A DNA stretch of 64,000 bases from Litorisediminicola beolgyonensis (GTDB lineage: Bacteria; Pseudomonadota; Alphaproteobacteria; Rhodobacterales; Rhodobacteraceae). Position 1 is the stretch's first letter. Every line of letters begins with the position of its first letter. The notes under the pieces are model-generated. The model had not been told where the DNA came from, searched no databases, and worked only from the letters and a program-made list of their open reading frames with translations. A program made the position numbers and the translations under genes. The stretch covers positions 62,001 to 126,000 of the forward strand of contig NZ_JBHTMU010000002.1 in assembly GCF_042679605.1 (NCBI RefSeq), given 5' to 3'. This document shows positions 55,540 to 64,000 of the stretch, piece by piece.

Positions 55540-56965
55540 CTTCAAAATCCAGATCGATGATGTGACCATAAGGACCGACGACACCGTCGCCCTCGGCGAA
55601 GCGCCGCAGCAGTTGCTTGTCGACCTCGAGCATGCCCAGGAGGAACAGCTCGACATCGTTGGACGAGCGCGTGGTGGCAAGCGGGCTGACCAGCGGTTCG
55701 TTCGGCGTTGCGGGGCGCACGAGGCGCGGCGTCACCAGGATCACGAGATCGGTTTCGCGCTTCTGGAAGCCACTGGAGCGGAACAGCGCGCCGAGGATCG
55801 GCAGCTGACCGAGCCACGGCACCTGCTCGACCGAGCGGGCGTTGTTGGCCTGGAGAAGACCGGCGATAGCAAAGCTCTGCCCGTCGCGCAGCGACACAGT
55901 GGTCTCGGCCTTGCGGGTGATGAAACCCGGCTGGCCGTTGACGCTGATCGACGGGTCGATGTCGGAGACTTCCGGAGTGATCCGAAGCGAGATCACGCCG
56001 TCGTCGAGCACGTTCGGCACGAAGTTCAGGCGCACACCGTATTCGCGGTAACCGGTCTCGGAGACCGGAATGCCCGCCTCGGAGATCACCGCCTGGCTTA
56101 TCGGAACCTCGCCGCCGACGACGAAATTGGCCTCGACGCCGCTGGTAGTGACCAGCTTGGGATTGGCGAGACGCCGGGCAAGACCCTTGGCCTCGAGCGC
56201 GTTGATCACGAAGTCGATCTCGAAGCCCGAGATTTCCAGAAGCTCGCCGATGGCGGTGCCGAAAGGCGTCCCGAGACCGAGCGGAAGGTTACCGCTGGTC
56301 CGACCAGTGACGTTGCCGGTGTCCTTCTCGATCGCGGTGAGGCTCACGCCGAGCTCGCGGCCGGAGTTGCGCTCGACCTCGAGAATGCGGACGTCCAGCT
56401 CGACCTGCTGTGCGTTGGTGACGCGCACCGCGTTGACGACCGGGTCTTCCGAATATTGCTGCGCGATCTCCAGAACGCGCTTGCGATCGACCTCGTTCTT
56501 CACCTGTCCGGACACCCGGATGCGGTTGTTGACGTTGAGGATGTCGACCTTGGCCGACGGTACAGCGCGCTGGATGGACCGGCGAAGCTCGTCGAAATCG
56601 GTACGGACCCGAACGTCGATCACCTCGAGCAGCTGCTTGTCCACCGAGTAGAGCGTGACGTTCGTGTAGCCGTTGGTCTTCGCCTGGAGGTACAAGGAAT
56701 TGTCCGTCAGCGGGAACACATCGACCACATCGGTGTTACCGATCAGGATGTCGGCGAAACTGTCCGAGGTCTCGAGCGTCAGCGTGTAGCCCGGTGTCAG
56801 CTCAAGCTTCGTGACGATACCATCGTCGATCACGATGCTGCGGGTCTGGGCAAGCGCCATCCCGGGAGCGGCAAGACCGGCACCCGCGATTATCGCCGCG
56901 GCCGCGAGCCTGGTGAGCGTCGACCCCAAGGTCGACGCCAGGTTACGTCTCGATATACTGCTCAT
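55517..56965 (-). CDS. cpaC: Tad pilus outer-membrane secretin CpaC/RcpA
   Basis: 482 residues: signal peptide (to about residue 40, GLAAPGMALAQ), an N-domain (LELTPGYTLTLETSDSFADI), a BON-like segment (DELRRSIQRAVPSAKVDILN) and a secretin core with VTNAQQVELDVRILEVERNS, LVTTSGVEANFVVGGEVPIS and the C-terminal VPWLGQLPILGALFRS ... LVILVTPRLV signature. Forms the outer-membrane channel for the Flp pilus. Downstream of cpaB by 53 bp. Confidence 0.96.
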   Translation of the reverse strand: MSSISRRNLASTLGSTLTRLAAAAIIAGAGLAAPGMALAQTRSIVIDDGIVTKLELTPGYTLTLETSDSFADILIGNTDVVDVFPLTDNSLYLQAKTNGYTNVTLYSVDKQLLEVIDVRVRTDFDELRRSIQRAVPSAKVDILNVNNRIRVSGQVKNEVDRKRVLEIAQQYSEDPVVNAVRVTNAQQVELDVRILEVERNSGRELGVSLTAIEKDTGNVTGRTSGNLPLGLGTPFGTAIGELLEISGFEIDFVINALEAKGLARRLANPKLVTTSGVEANFVVGGEVPISQAVISEAGIPVSETGYREYGVRLNFVPNVLDDGVISLRITPEVSDIDPSISVNGQPGFITRKAETTVSLRDGQSFAIAGLLQANNARSVEQVPWLGQLPILGALFRSSGFQKRETDLVILVTPRLVRPATPNEPLVSPLATTRSSNDVELFLLGMLEVDKQLLRRFAEGDGVVGPYGHIIDLDFEDGILVKK

Positions 56966-57018
56966 CTTTCAAATCCGTCCCTGAAACAATCGAAACGCAT
57001 TCGCGGGGAGTTTTGTCG

Positions 57019-58155
57019 TTATTGTCCCGCCGCCGCTTCCGACTCCTGCTCCGCTTCAAGACCACCGGGAACGTAAGTCACGACCTGGTCTCCATTCGGA
57101 TCGACCTGGACAGTTCCGACGGGCTCGCCTTCTTCGTTAAGAAGTACCTTGTATTCGGCGCGCTGGCCATTCCGGATCACCCCGACGGTACTCCTTTTGG
57201 GCGCAGGCTGTAGCCGTTCGACCACTTTTTCGATCACAACCGGCTCTGTCGGCCCATCGAGGCGCTGATTGATGCCGTCGGACAGGTCCTGAAGCATCTT
57301 TTCGAGCGACACGAGGCGCTGGAGCGACGGATCGCTGCTGTCGCCTTCCTTGGCATTCTTCAGAAGCTCCGCGGCGCGGGCCTCGGCCAGATCGCGAGCG
57401 ACGTCGGGATCGTTGAGATCGCTGAGGGTCACGCGGTCGATCTGCTCGATATCGCTCGATGCGACGTTCCGCAGGGCCAGAGACAGTGTGCCGACGCTCG
57501 AAGCGAGAACCAGCTTTTGGGCTTCCTGCGTATCGACCTCGAAGGTGATCGTGCGAACGACCGAAGGCTGATCCTTCAGCTCGTCGGCAATCTGGTCGAT
57601 CGCGAGAACCTTCACGCCCTGAAGAAGAACGTCCACGAAGGTGCCCTGGTTGCTCGACCGGGTGAGAAGAACATCGACGCGGTCGCCCGGAAGAACGAAA
57701 CCTGCCACGCCCGCGACGTCATTCACGCGGATCGACATGGCTTTCTTGCCCTTGGTCAGGGCGGTCGAGAGCTTCGCGCGCTGACCCGGGGCCGTCACTT
57801 TCGACGTGAGGACAGGCTCACCGACGGTCATCGGGGCAAGGGCGAAGCGGGCAACGTCGTCCTCTTCACCTTTGATGAGATCCGCGATCTTCGGGAACGA
57901 CCCTTCGGGGGTGATGTCGCTCGACCAGTCGATCTCGCGCAGTTTGAGTTCTGTGAGACGCTCGCCGAAGGCGATCTGCTCGGCGGCGACGACGATCGTC
58001 TGCTTCGCCTCCGGCTCAACCTCGGCCACGTTCCCGTTCAATGCTCCGTTCTGCAGCGCAGCCTGCTGGGTCGCCAACCACGAACGCGCCCCAAAGACAG
58101 CGACGCCAGCGAGCAGCAAGGCGACAAGAAAACTCAGAATAGTGGAGAAGCGCAT
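57019..58155 (-). CDS. cpaB: Tad pilus assembly protein CpaB/RcpC
   Basis: 378 residues: N-terminal membrane anchor (TILSFLVALLLAGVAVFGAR), SAF-type domain (IVVAAEQIAFGERLTELKLR) and the RcpC/CpaB core (MSIRVNDVAGVAGFVLPGDR then VDVLLTR), followed by a longer charged C-terminal tail ending EAAAGQ. A periplasmic partner of the secretin. Lies between flp and cpaC; a hairpin at 58416-58443 precedes it. Confidence 0.93.
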   Translation of the reverse strand: MRFSTILSFLVALLLAGVAVFGARSWLATQQAALQNGALNGNVAEVEPEAKQTIVVAAEQIAFGERLTELKLREIDWSSDITPEGSFPKIADLIKGEEDDVARFALAPMTVGEPVLTSKVTAPGQRAKLSTALTKGKKAMSIRVNDVAGVAGFVLPGDRVDVLLTRSSNQGTFVDVLLQGVKVLAIDQIADELKDQPSVVRTITFEVDTQEAQKLVLASSVGTLSLALRNVASSDIEQIDRVTLSDLNDPDVARDLAEARAAELLKNAKEGDSSDPSLQRLVSLEKMLQDLSDGINQRLDGPTEPVVIEKVVERLQPAPKRSTVGVIRNGQRAEYKVLLNEEGEPVGTVQVDPNGDQVVTYVPGGLEAEQESEAAAGQ

Positions 58156-58415
58156 GGATTCGGACTCCGGTCAGCAGTCGTGCCGAAAATGAGCACGGGG
58201 GATCGGTGAATTCTCCTACGGGAGCGCCGTTCCGGCAATGCTGCCGACAGAATGTCAACAAATTCGAAACGATCTGTTGCTTGGGGAGCAACTTAACGCA
58301 ACGGGGCGCAGGATAGAATTCGGTGGACTTAAAAGTTGAAGGTGACCCTGACGCGGGCCGGGGTCACCATCTTGTCTCTGGCGTGGCTCCAAGCCACTGG
58401 GGGCAGCCTGAGGAT

Positions 58416-58443
58416 GGGGTCCGGGCAGTCTCGTCCGGACCCC
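58416..58443 (-). terminator. Hairpin between flp and cpaB
   Basis: Perfect 9-bp stem GGGGTCCGG / CCGGACCCC, 6 bp after the flp stop and 260 bp before cpaB. No U-tract, so probably an attenuator or mRNA-stabilising end that lets the pilin be made in excess over the machinery. The rest of the 58156-58415 interval holds no gene I can support. Confidence 0.6.
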
Positions 58444-58449
58444 GAGATA

Positions 58450-58656
58450 TCAAGGTGTCTGGCCGAGTACTGCGGTTGCCCAGGACGACCAATTGGTCCA
58501 CGCTCCTTCGAGCGCTTCGCCATACAGGGTGACCGCGCCAATAATGCCAGCAACAAGAAGCGCGAGCAGGACCAGGTATTCGGTCAGGGCCAGGCCTTCT
58601 TCATCCTTGCGGAAGCGAACGGCGAGCGAGGACATGTAGGCGAGAATGTTGGTCAT
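58450..58656 (-). CDS. flp: Flp/Fap-type major pilin
   Basis: 68 residues, the structural subunit of the Tad pilus. The prepilin cleavage region reads RKDEEG followed by LALTEYLVLLALLVAGIIGA, with Glu at +5 and Tyr at +6 after the Gly, the Flp signature cleaved by the CpaA peptidase. Leader about 21 residues. Located upstream of cpaB with a hairpin in between. ATG at 58656. Confidence 0.93.
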   Translation of the reverse strand: MTNILAYMSSLAVRFRKDEEGLALTEYLVLLALLVAGIIGAVTLYGEALEGAWTNWSSWATAVLGQTP

Positions 58657-59014
58657 GAATTTACTCCATTACACTGACGGAAATCGTCAAGTTACAAGTT
58701 ATACGGGCCTTGGAATGATTCCTTAAAACTCCGTACCTTTCGGCAAGAACGAAATTACGCCAAATTTCAGACACATTTCAACTGATCAGTAAGATTTCCG
58801 CGATTCAAGCATTTTTCCCGGGTTTGGCGGCAACAAACGCGCCATCTCGCCGAAATTGATCACGAAAAACCGGTTTAACAGCACGTTCTGACGCGTACAG
58901 CGGGAGAATCGGCTGGTCAAATCTATCCGCGAAAGGCCCCCTGCAACGCAGAAGCGGGGCCCTCACGGCCCCGCTTCGCCATATTTCAGCCACAGAGGTA
59001 GCTTGATTCGCGCT
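58657..59014. promoter_or_regulatory. Upstream region of flp
   Basis: 358 bp with no supported gene. The part nearest flp (58657-58800) is notably AT-rich and presumably holds the pilin promoter; the distal part contains the terminator-like hairpin at 58951-58977 belonging to the tadG-like gene. Confidence 0.6.
58951..58977 (-). terminator. Strong hairpin after the tadG-like gene
   Basis: Perfect 11-bp stem GAAGCGGGGCC / GGCCCCGCTTC with loop CTCAC, 37 bp after the tadG-like stop. No clear U-tract. Confidence 0.65.
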
Positions 59015-60814
59015 TTACCGGACGAGGATGGCTTCTTCGCGGATGTAGTAGTCGAGAAGCGTCGATCCGGAGAACCCTTCGATGTCCACGATTTCGACAT
59101 CAATGGTCGAGTCGACCGAACTCGCGTAACTGATGAACGGACGCGCCATGAACAGGGAGACATAGACTTGGACGGGTAGCGTCTGAGACGAACCGTTCGC
59201 AGGATTCGCACCGCAGTCGACGATCGCGGCCGTGATGATCCTCGGATCAGGATCGGCGGTCGCGGGTATGGACGGGGTTTGCGACTGACCACAGGCGTTT
59301 GCGCCACTTTCGTTGAGCATAGTTACGGTTTGGGTGTTTCCACCGTTCCCCACCACCTCGTCCCACGACGGTGCTCGTAGCTCATGGAGGTCGTTGGCCA
59401 ACTCCCATAAGTAAACATCGTATCGCGATGGGCCAGTATCGCCCGGCCCAGAGTATGATGCGGCGCCTGACGGATTGGGAAACGAACTCTGCAGAACAGA
59501 CGCCATTCCTGCGCCGTTCGGGCGCTGAATGTTTGTAGTAACCGTTCGACCGTCCGCAGAGCTGGAAATCGTCAGCGGAAAGCTTGGGTATTCGTAGTTC
59601 CTTCGGAGGTATGTCTCGAGAGACCAGGCGCCACTTCCTAGCGCTGCACCCTGCGTCGCCAGAACCGAACCCGCGTCCGCCGGAGGGCGCATCGTCGAAT
59701 TATCGGGGAACCCATAAGCTCGATCGGCGACCCCATCGTAACCAAGACCGTTCGCGTCGAAGACGAAGCGGTTGGCAGCGCCAACACCGCGGTCAACCCA
59801 GATATGGTCGTCTGAGATTCTCGATGCGTTGCCGCTCGAAGAAGAACAATCATCGAAGTTGACGTTGTTTCCGTTCACGGAAGCGTCTGGGATAATGCCC
59901 TTCCTGGTGTTCTCAGCGACGCGCACATTGAAGTTCGTCCCTTTGTTGCTCCCAATACCGTCGCTGTACTCCGCATCATACATATCGAACTTTGCGTTGA
60001 TGCCTTGCCTCAGTGATGTGTTGGCGCCTGGTTTGACCTCGACATCGACAGACTCGGATCCGTAGCAAGACTCGTTCCTCATACCCGCAAAAATGTCGTT
60101 AAGATCAGCTGCACCGCTCCCAAGCGCAAGGAAGCCGAAACTTCCGGGACCGTGCGTGCTGTTGCCCCGTGGGTGCAGGCGAAAAATCCTGCCGTGCAAG
60201 TCGCCGTCGTAGAACCGATCGACAAGTCTCGGGGAGCCAGAAACGTCGCCCTCGAACGGATTGCAGATATACAGAGGTGTGATCTCGCAAGCGGCGAACA
60301 CGGTCTTGGCGACCGACACCGCAGCAACGGTCACGGAGCTTCGAGTGAGTGTGGAGTATAAAGGAAAAATTGTCGTGAGCGTTGTCGGAACGGCAGCAAC
60401 ATAAGCGTATCGCGCAGCGTTTTGCGCCACGCCACTGCGCGGGACTTCGTGCGCGGCAATCCAGGCACTATCGATTGGCGTTGTGTCCTGCAGCGGAATT
60501 TCATCGAGGAAGTGCACGATCAGTTCGGTGTTACTGACATCGTAGTTCAGCTCACGCGGAGTCGCGTCGACCATGGTTGCGCTGTTGACCACGTTGGCCA
60601 TCGCCGCCCGCGCCCGATCCACGGAATCGGTGCCACCGTCGAGCTCGCGCGCACCGGCCAGAGCCATCGCATCCGTCGCGGCTTGAAGATCACCATGAAC
60701 ATTATACGAGCGTCCGAGATCCACGATCAGCAGGCCGAATGCCAGGAAGACCGGGATCATCAGCAGGGAGAGTATCATGACGAAGCCGTTTTCGTCGCGC
60801 TGGAACCGTTTCAT
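59015..60814 (-). CDS. tadG: TadG-like pilus-associated protein
   Basis: 599 residues: TadE/G-type N terminus (DENGFVMILSLLMIPVFLAF then LIVDLGRSYN, with LQAATDAMALAGARELDGG right after, the TadG/vWA-type opening). The +5 Glu of true pseudopilins is absent (FVMIL). The large extracellular part (Cys in CEITPLYIC, CYGSE, DDCSSS, NACGQS, DCGAN) is poorly conserved and has no vWA metal motif I can see. Codon use is less GC-biased than in adjacent genes. ATG at 60814. Flanked by terminator-like hairpins, so possibly its own transcript. Confidence 0.82.
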   Translation of the reverse strand: MKRFQRDENGFVMILSLLMIPVFLAFGLLIVDLGRSYNVHGDLQAATDAMALAGARELDGGTDSVDRARAAMANVVNSATMVDATPRELNYDVSNTELIVHFLDEIPLQDTTPIDSAWIAAHEVPRSGVAQNAARYAYVAAVPTTLTTIFPLYSTLTRSSVTVAAVSVAKTVFAACEITPLYICNPFEGDVSGSPRLVDRFYDGDLHGRIFRLHPRGNSTHGPGSFGFLALGSGAADLNDIFAGMRNESCYGSESVDVEVKPGANTSLRQGINAKFDMYDAEYSDGIGSNKGTNFNVRVAENTRKGIIPDASVNGNNVNFDDCSSSSGNASRISDDHIWVDRGVGAANRFVFDANGLGYDGVADRAYGFPDNSTMRPPADAGSVLATQGAALGSGAWSLETYLRRNYEYPSFPLTISSSADGRTVTTNIQRPNGAGMASVLQSSFPNPSGAASYSGPGDTGPSRYDVYLWELANDLHELRAPSWDEVVGNGGNTQTVTMLNESGANACGQSQTPSIPATADPDPRIITAAIVDCGANPANGSSQTLPVQVYVSLFMARPFISYASSVDSTIDVEIVDIEGFSGSTLLDYYIREEAILVR

Positions 60815-60867
60815 CTCTTAACCTTTCTCCATCCTGCGACGGCCACGCCGCCGGATGCCAAAACACG

Positions 60868-60900
60868 AGGCCCCGAACCCGAAACCTGCGTTCGGGACCT
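60868..60900 (-). terminator. Terminator-like hairpin between cpaA and the tadG-like gene
   Basis: AGGTCCCGAAC / GTTCGGGGCCT on the minus strand (one mismatch), followed by CGTGTTTTGG. The same tail motif follows the hairpin at 55265. Confidence 0.65.
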
Positions 60901-60943
60901 ATGGAAAATGCAGGGAAAAGCCTGCCACAAGCCCTCTGACCAA

Positions 60944-61432
60944 TCAAGCGAGGCCGAACGCCCTCAGAAACAGCGCCGGGATCGTGGCCGCCGCCATGGG
61001 CACGGCGTAAGGCACCTGCCGGGTCAATGCCATCATCCGCAACCGTCGCGCCACCGGGTTCGACCGGCGCCTCCGTCCTGCCCAGCGGATCGCCACGAGC
61101 ATCAGGACCGACGACAAGAGGAAGAACATCGAAAACGGGCTCAGCGCGGTCATGCCGAGCAAGAGGCCCAGGGGCAGGAAGAGCTTGGCATCGCCCCCGC
61201 CCATCGCCCGCAGCATCCACGCCCCGAAGCCGATCACGAACAAAAGCGCGCCCGCGGCCAGATCGCTCTGCCAGGTCGCGAAACCGCGCAGCGCCATCAA
61301 CAGGACCGCAAGCCCCACGAACACCATCACCGTCGTGTTGCGGATCTTCAGGTGCCGCCAGTCGTAGCAGGCCGTCCAGACAAGCAATGCGGCCACGAGG
61401 ACCGTGACCGCAAGATGCGCCGCGAAGAGCAT
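60944..61432 (-). CDS. cpaA: Prepilin peptidase CpaA/TadV (A24 family)
   Basis: 162-residue polytopic aspartic peptidase that processes Flp and the TadE-type pilins. Both catalytic motifs are present: CYDWRHLKIRN (first Asp) and MGGGDAKLFLPLGLL (GxGD, second Asp). Hydrophobic segments at about 3-20, 34-50, 60-75, 83-115 and 140-158. No N-methylation domain, as expected for the short A24B type. Follows tadD by 12 bp. Confidence 0.93.
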   Translation of the reverse strand: MLFAAHLAVTVLVAALLVWTACYDWRHLKIRNTTVMVFVGLAVLLMALRGFATWQSDLAAGALLFVIGFGAWMLRAMGGGDAKLFLPLGLLLGMTALSPFSMFFLLSSVLMLVAIRWAGRRRRSNPVARRLRMMALTRQVPYAVPMAAATIPALFLRAFGLA

Positions 61433-61444
61433 GACCGACCCGGA

Positions 61445-61966
61445 TCAGATCCCGCGCAGATCGCCGGGCGCGCGCTTGGGATAGGTGACCGAGTTGCGCA
61501 GCAATTCGAGATTGTTGGCCGCGGTTTCGTTCGAGGGATCAAGCTCGTAGGCCCGAACGAAATAGGTCCGCGCCGACCGAAGGTTGCCCCGCAGAAGCTG
61601 CGAATAGCCGAAATTGTTCAGGAACTCGATGCGGTTGCCGATCACCGGCTGGAGCTTGCGATAGGCATAGTCCGACTGGTCGAACCGGCGCAGCATGTCG
61701 GCGGAGGCCGCGAAGCCCAGCCAGGCCGCGGGATCCTCGGGATAGACGTCGAGCGCTTTCTTGAACATCGTGTAGGAGCGGCCGAAATTGCGCTCTTCGA
61801 ACTGGATGCGGGCGGCCACGAGCAGTTCGTCATCGGGATAGTATTCGCGGTTCGCGGTATCCTTGGTCGACCGCATCGTGTCGCTGAACGCCGCGAATGC
61901 GCCAGGCATCCCGTTTTCGCAGGACGCGAGCGCCATGACCGCTGCAAATAGAACTGCCAGTCTCAT
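61445..61966 (-). CDS. tadD: TPR lipoprotein TadD
   Basis: 173 residues with lipoprotein signal MRLAVLFAAVMALASC (lipobox LASC), then TPR helices: ELLVAARIQFEERNFGRSYT, DPAAWLGFAASADML, NRIEFLNNFGYSQLLRGNLR and SARTYFVRAYELDPSNETA. TadD assists secretin assembly in Tad systems. First gene of the leftward Tad locus, so the 61967-62241 region should contain a promoter. Confidence 0.88.
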   Translation of the reverse strand: MRLAVLFAAVMALASCENGMPGAFAAFSDTMRSTKDTANREYYPDDELLVAARIQFEERNFGRSYTMFKKALDVYPEDPAAWLGFAASADMLRRFDQSDYAYRKLQPVIGNRIEFLNNFGYSQLLRGNLRSARTYFVRAYELDPSNETAANNLELLRNSVTYPKRAPGDLRGI

Positions 61967-62241
61967 GAGAATCTGCCTCTATAAAATCACCACAAAGCGG
62001 TGAATGGACGGACCGCCGCTTCTCTTTTGTTGTCCGCAAGGTCCGTGAAAACGCGGAATCTGGCAACAGGGCCGCGATGCCCGGCGCCCGGGCGTTGCAC
62101 TGAATACACAATCCCGCGATGCCGCGCCCGCCCCGCACGCGCCCTCACGGCACTTCAGGCCTGCGTGAAAGACGCGGTTTTTCCTTGGCGGATGGGCAGG
62201 CGCGGCGCACCTTCCGGCCAACAGAGAAGAGGAGTTTCGTC
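61967..62241. promoter_or_regulatory. Divergent intergenic region between tadD and msrA
   Basis: 275 bp between divergent starts, presumably holding both promoters. It includes a GC-rich palindrome GCCCGGCGCCCGGGC around 62078-62092. No gene supported. Confidence 0.55.
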
Positions 62242-62895
62242 ATGGTCCGTACTGTCCCCCGCTTCACCCGCGCCCTACGCGCGCTCGTCATCGCGGGCGT
62301 CGCCGCCCTTGCGCCCGTCGCGGCCTCGGCGGCCGAGATCATCGTCGCCGGAGGCTGCTTCTGGTGCGTCGAGGCGGATTTCGAAAAGGTCGGCGGCGTG
62401 TCCGAGGCGATCTCGGGCTATACCGGCGGCTCGGTCGCGAACCCGACCTACAAGCAGGTGGTCCAGGGCGGTACCGGCCATTACGAGGCGGCCCAGATCG
62501 TCTACGACCCCGCGCGGGTCAGCCGCCGCCAGCTCTACGATCTCTTTCTGCGCTCGGTCGACGTGTTCGACGATGGCGGCCAGTTCTGCGACCGCGGCAA
62601 CTCCTACCGGACTGCGATCTTCGTCGACAGCGCCGAGGCGCGCGCCGATGCCGAGGCCGCCATTGCCGCCGCAGAACAGGAGCTCGGCCGCAAGATCGTG
62701 ACCCCGATCCTCGATGCCGGTCCGTTCTACGAGGCCGAGGATTACCACCAGGATTACTACAAGAGCGACGAGAAGACCCTGACTCGCTTCGGCTATGTCC
62801 ACCGCGCCGATGCCTACGAGAAATACCGCGACGGTTGCCGCCGGGACATGCGCGTCAAGCAGGTCTGGGGCGACGACGCGCCCTTCGTGAACTGA
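62242..62895 (+). CDS. msrA: Peptide-methionine (S)-S-oxide reductase, exported
   Basis: 217 residues. Signal peptide at about 1-30 (TRALRALVIAGVAALAPVAA then SAAE) places it in the periplasm; then catalytic Cys39 in VAGGCFWCVEADFEKV, GYTGGSVANPTYKQVVQGGT, GHYEAAQIVYDP and YHQDYY. Repairs oxidised methionine in envelope proteins. Start at 62242 with a GAAGAGGAG site; upstream in-frame sequence is not coding-like. Ends base-to-base with the convergent kinase gene. Confidence 0.95.
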   Translation: MVRTVPRFTRALRALVIAGVAALAPVAASAAEIIVAGGCFWCVEADFEKVGGVSEAISGYTGGSVANPTYKQVVQGGTGHYEAAQIVYDPARVSRRQLYDLFLRSVDVFDDGGQFCDRGNSYRTAIFVDSAEARADAEAAIAAAEQELGRKIVTPILDAGPFYEAEDYHQDYYKSDEKTLTRFGYVHRADAYEKYRDGCRRDMRVKQVWGDDAPFVN

Positions 62896-63768
62896 TCAGC
62901 CGCCGAGCCGCGCGTCCTCGATATCCTTGAGGTCGGGAATGACATCGGCCGTGCCGGAGCGCGTCACCATCAGCGCTCCGGCCTGCATCGCAAGACCCAG
63001 CGCCTGCCGCATCGGCAGGCCGCGATCGAGCCCGGCGATCAGGTAGCCGGTAAAGGTGTCGCCGGCCCCGGTGGTGTCGACGGGCGTGACGGGAATGGCG
63101 GGGATATCGGTGGCGTCAGACCCGTGAAACCAGCGGCAGCCGTCCCCACCAAGCGTCACCACCACGTCGCTCACGCCCAGCGTCTCGACCCCCTGCCCCG
63201 TCGCCGCTTCCAGCTGCTCGGCCTCGACCGCGTTCAGAACCAGAAGGTCAAGCATCGGCAACACCGCCTGGACGGCCTCCGCGTCGAAGGGCGCGGCCGC
63301 ATAGGCACAGCGCAATCCCTTGTCGCGCGCGATCCGCATCGCCGCGGCCTGGGCGTTCGTCTCGTTCTGGGTCAGGAACCAGTCGCCGCCGCGCGCGGCG
63401 CCCAGCGCCATTTCCAGCGCATCGATCTCGATGGCGCGGTTCGCGCCGGGAAAGAGCAGGATCGCGTTCTCGCCGCTATCGTCCACCGCGATCACCGCAT
63501 GGCCCGAGGCCTCGCCCACTTCGCGGATCGAGCGCGTGTCGACACCGTATTCCAGGAGCCGCTCGACCATCCAGCGACCGTCCGACCCGACGGCGCCCAG
63601 ATGCACCACCCGCGCCGCCGCCCGCGCCGCGGCAACGGACATGTTCGCGCCCTTGCCGCCCAGGCCCTTCTGCATCTCGCGCGCGGCCAGGGTCTCGCCC
63701 GGCAAGGGAAGATGCGGCACGCGGTAGACGAGATCGGCGTTGATCGACCCGAGATTCCAGACGGTCAT
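62896..63768 (-). CDS. rbsK: Ribokinase-family (PfkB) sugar kinase
   Basis: 290 residues with both PfkB signatures: KGLGGKGANMSVAAARAAAR near residue 34 and TTGAGDTFTGYLIAGLDRGL containing the catalytic Asp. N-terminal NLGSINADLVYRVPHLPLPG is the ribokinase-type opening, and the length fits. Substrate is probably ribose, but related sugar or nucleoside kinases cannot be excluded; no transporter or other ribose gene is in view. Stop abuts that of msrA. Confidence 0.8.
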   Translation of the reverse strand: MTVWNLGSINADLVYRVPHLPLPGETLAAREMQKGLGGKGANMSVAAARAAARVVHLGAVGSDGRWMVERLLEYGVDTRSIREVGEASGHAVIAVDDSGENAILLFPGANRAIEIDALEMALGAARGGDWFLTQNETNAQAAAMRIARDKGLRCAYAAAPFDAEAVQAVLPMLDLLVLNAVEAEQLEAATGQGVETLGVSDVVVTLGGDGCRWFHGSDATDIPAIPVTPVDTTGAGDTFTGYLIAGLDRGLPMRQALGLAMQAGALMVTRSGTADVIPDLKDIEDARLGG

Positions 63769-63830
63769 GCGCGCCTCCCCTTAGGCTTCTTCTTTTTCCA
63801 AATACGCACGCGACGCCGACACCGGGCGCG

Positions 63831-64000
63831 TCATCCGACCTTGCAGGCCGCCAGCACCGCCATGTTGAGAATGTCGCTCGCCGTAGCCCCGGTCGAGCAG
63901 AGCTGGATCGACTGGTTCACCCCGGTCAGGATCGGCCCGATCACCGTGGCCCCCGCCATCTCCTGCATCAGCTTGACCGAAATCGAGGCCGAATGCCGGG
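63831..64000 (-). CDS. maeB: 3' end of a malic enzyme / phosphotransacetylase-type gene (partial)
   Basis: The 56 visible C-terminal residues include SVKLMQEMAGATVIGPILTG and NQSIQLCSTGATASDILNMA before AVLAACKVG and the TGA. This matches the phosphotransacetylase-like C terminus of MaeB-type malic enzymes and of phosphate acetyltransferase itself. The long form is favoured because the STG-x-T-x-x-D-I-x-N-M end is typical of MaeB, but the N-terminal domains are outside the window. Confidence 0.7.
   Translation of the reverse strand, partial: RHSASISVKLMQEMAGATVIGPILTGVNQSIQLCSTGATASDILNMAVLAACKVG

Overview
The window is a GC-rich chromosomal segment from an alphaproteobacterium, most likely a member of the Rhodobacterales (Roseobacter-type). 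The grounds are the serine-cycle gene set, a Caulobacter/Rhodobacter-style Tad (Flp/Cpa) pilus locus, a LuxI synthase with a long C-terminal tail, and codon use dominated by G/C in the third position. I see no tRNA, rRNA, insertion sequence or CRISPR array.

Layout. (1) 1-5855: a serine-cycle / one-carbon block: malyl-CoA lyase (cut by the window edge), serine-glyoxylate aminotransferase, a LuxR-type regulator with a degenerate receiver domain, and, divergently, formate-tetrahydrofolate ligase and FolD. (2) 5942-39301: one leftward operon of five genes. It starts with a single 26.5-kb gene for an 8,827-residue surface-type protein carrying an N-terminal LEPR-XLL motif, beta-rich repeats, Calx-beta-like domains, two RTX arrays, two lectin-like domains and a C-terminal HEFGH zincin-like motif. 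It continues with a GAF-TM-HlyD protein, a PqqD/RRE-like-M50 peptidase-HlyD fusion, a shortened SecA-like ATPase and a periplasmic HlyD-type protein, the last four joined by stop/start overlaps. A SapC-family gene lies just upstream in the same direction. (3) 40530-44620: the serine-cycle genes glyA and ppc. (4) 44835-47406: a GNAT acetyltransferase, luxI, luxR and a small XRE regulator. (5) 47518-61966: a leftward Tad pilus locus (tadD, cpaA, tadG-like, flp, cpaB, cpaC, a small lipoprotein, two tadE-like genes, cpaE, an L,D-transpeptidase, cpaF, tadB, tadC, an AAA ATPase). (6) 62242-64000: periplasmic MsrA, a ribokinase-family kinase and the 3' end of a malic enzyme/phosphotransacetylase-type gene.

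How the parts fit. The two serine-cycle blocks together provide formate activation, methylene-THF interconversion, glycine-to-serine conversion, transamination to hydroxypyruvate, PEP carboxylation and malyl-CoA cleavage. They are separated by about 34.5 kb that holds the giant-protein operon and sapC, and related hairpin repeats occur at both junctions. The most striking element is that operon: a giant RTX-rich protein with no type I ABC exporter or TolC beside it, co-transcribed instead with a SecA-like ATPase, an intramembrane-type M50 protease fused to a possible leader-binding domain, and three HlyD-type envelope proteins. My reading is that this is a dedicated, poorly understood export or surface-assembly pathway for LEPR-XLL giant proteins. 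The quorum-sensing pair next to the Tad locus suggests surface attachment may be density controlled, but this is inference from position.
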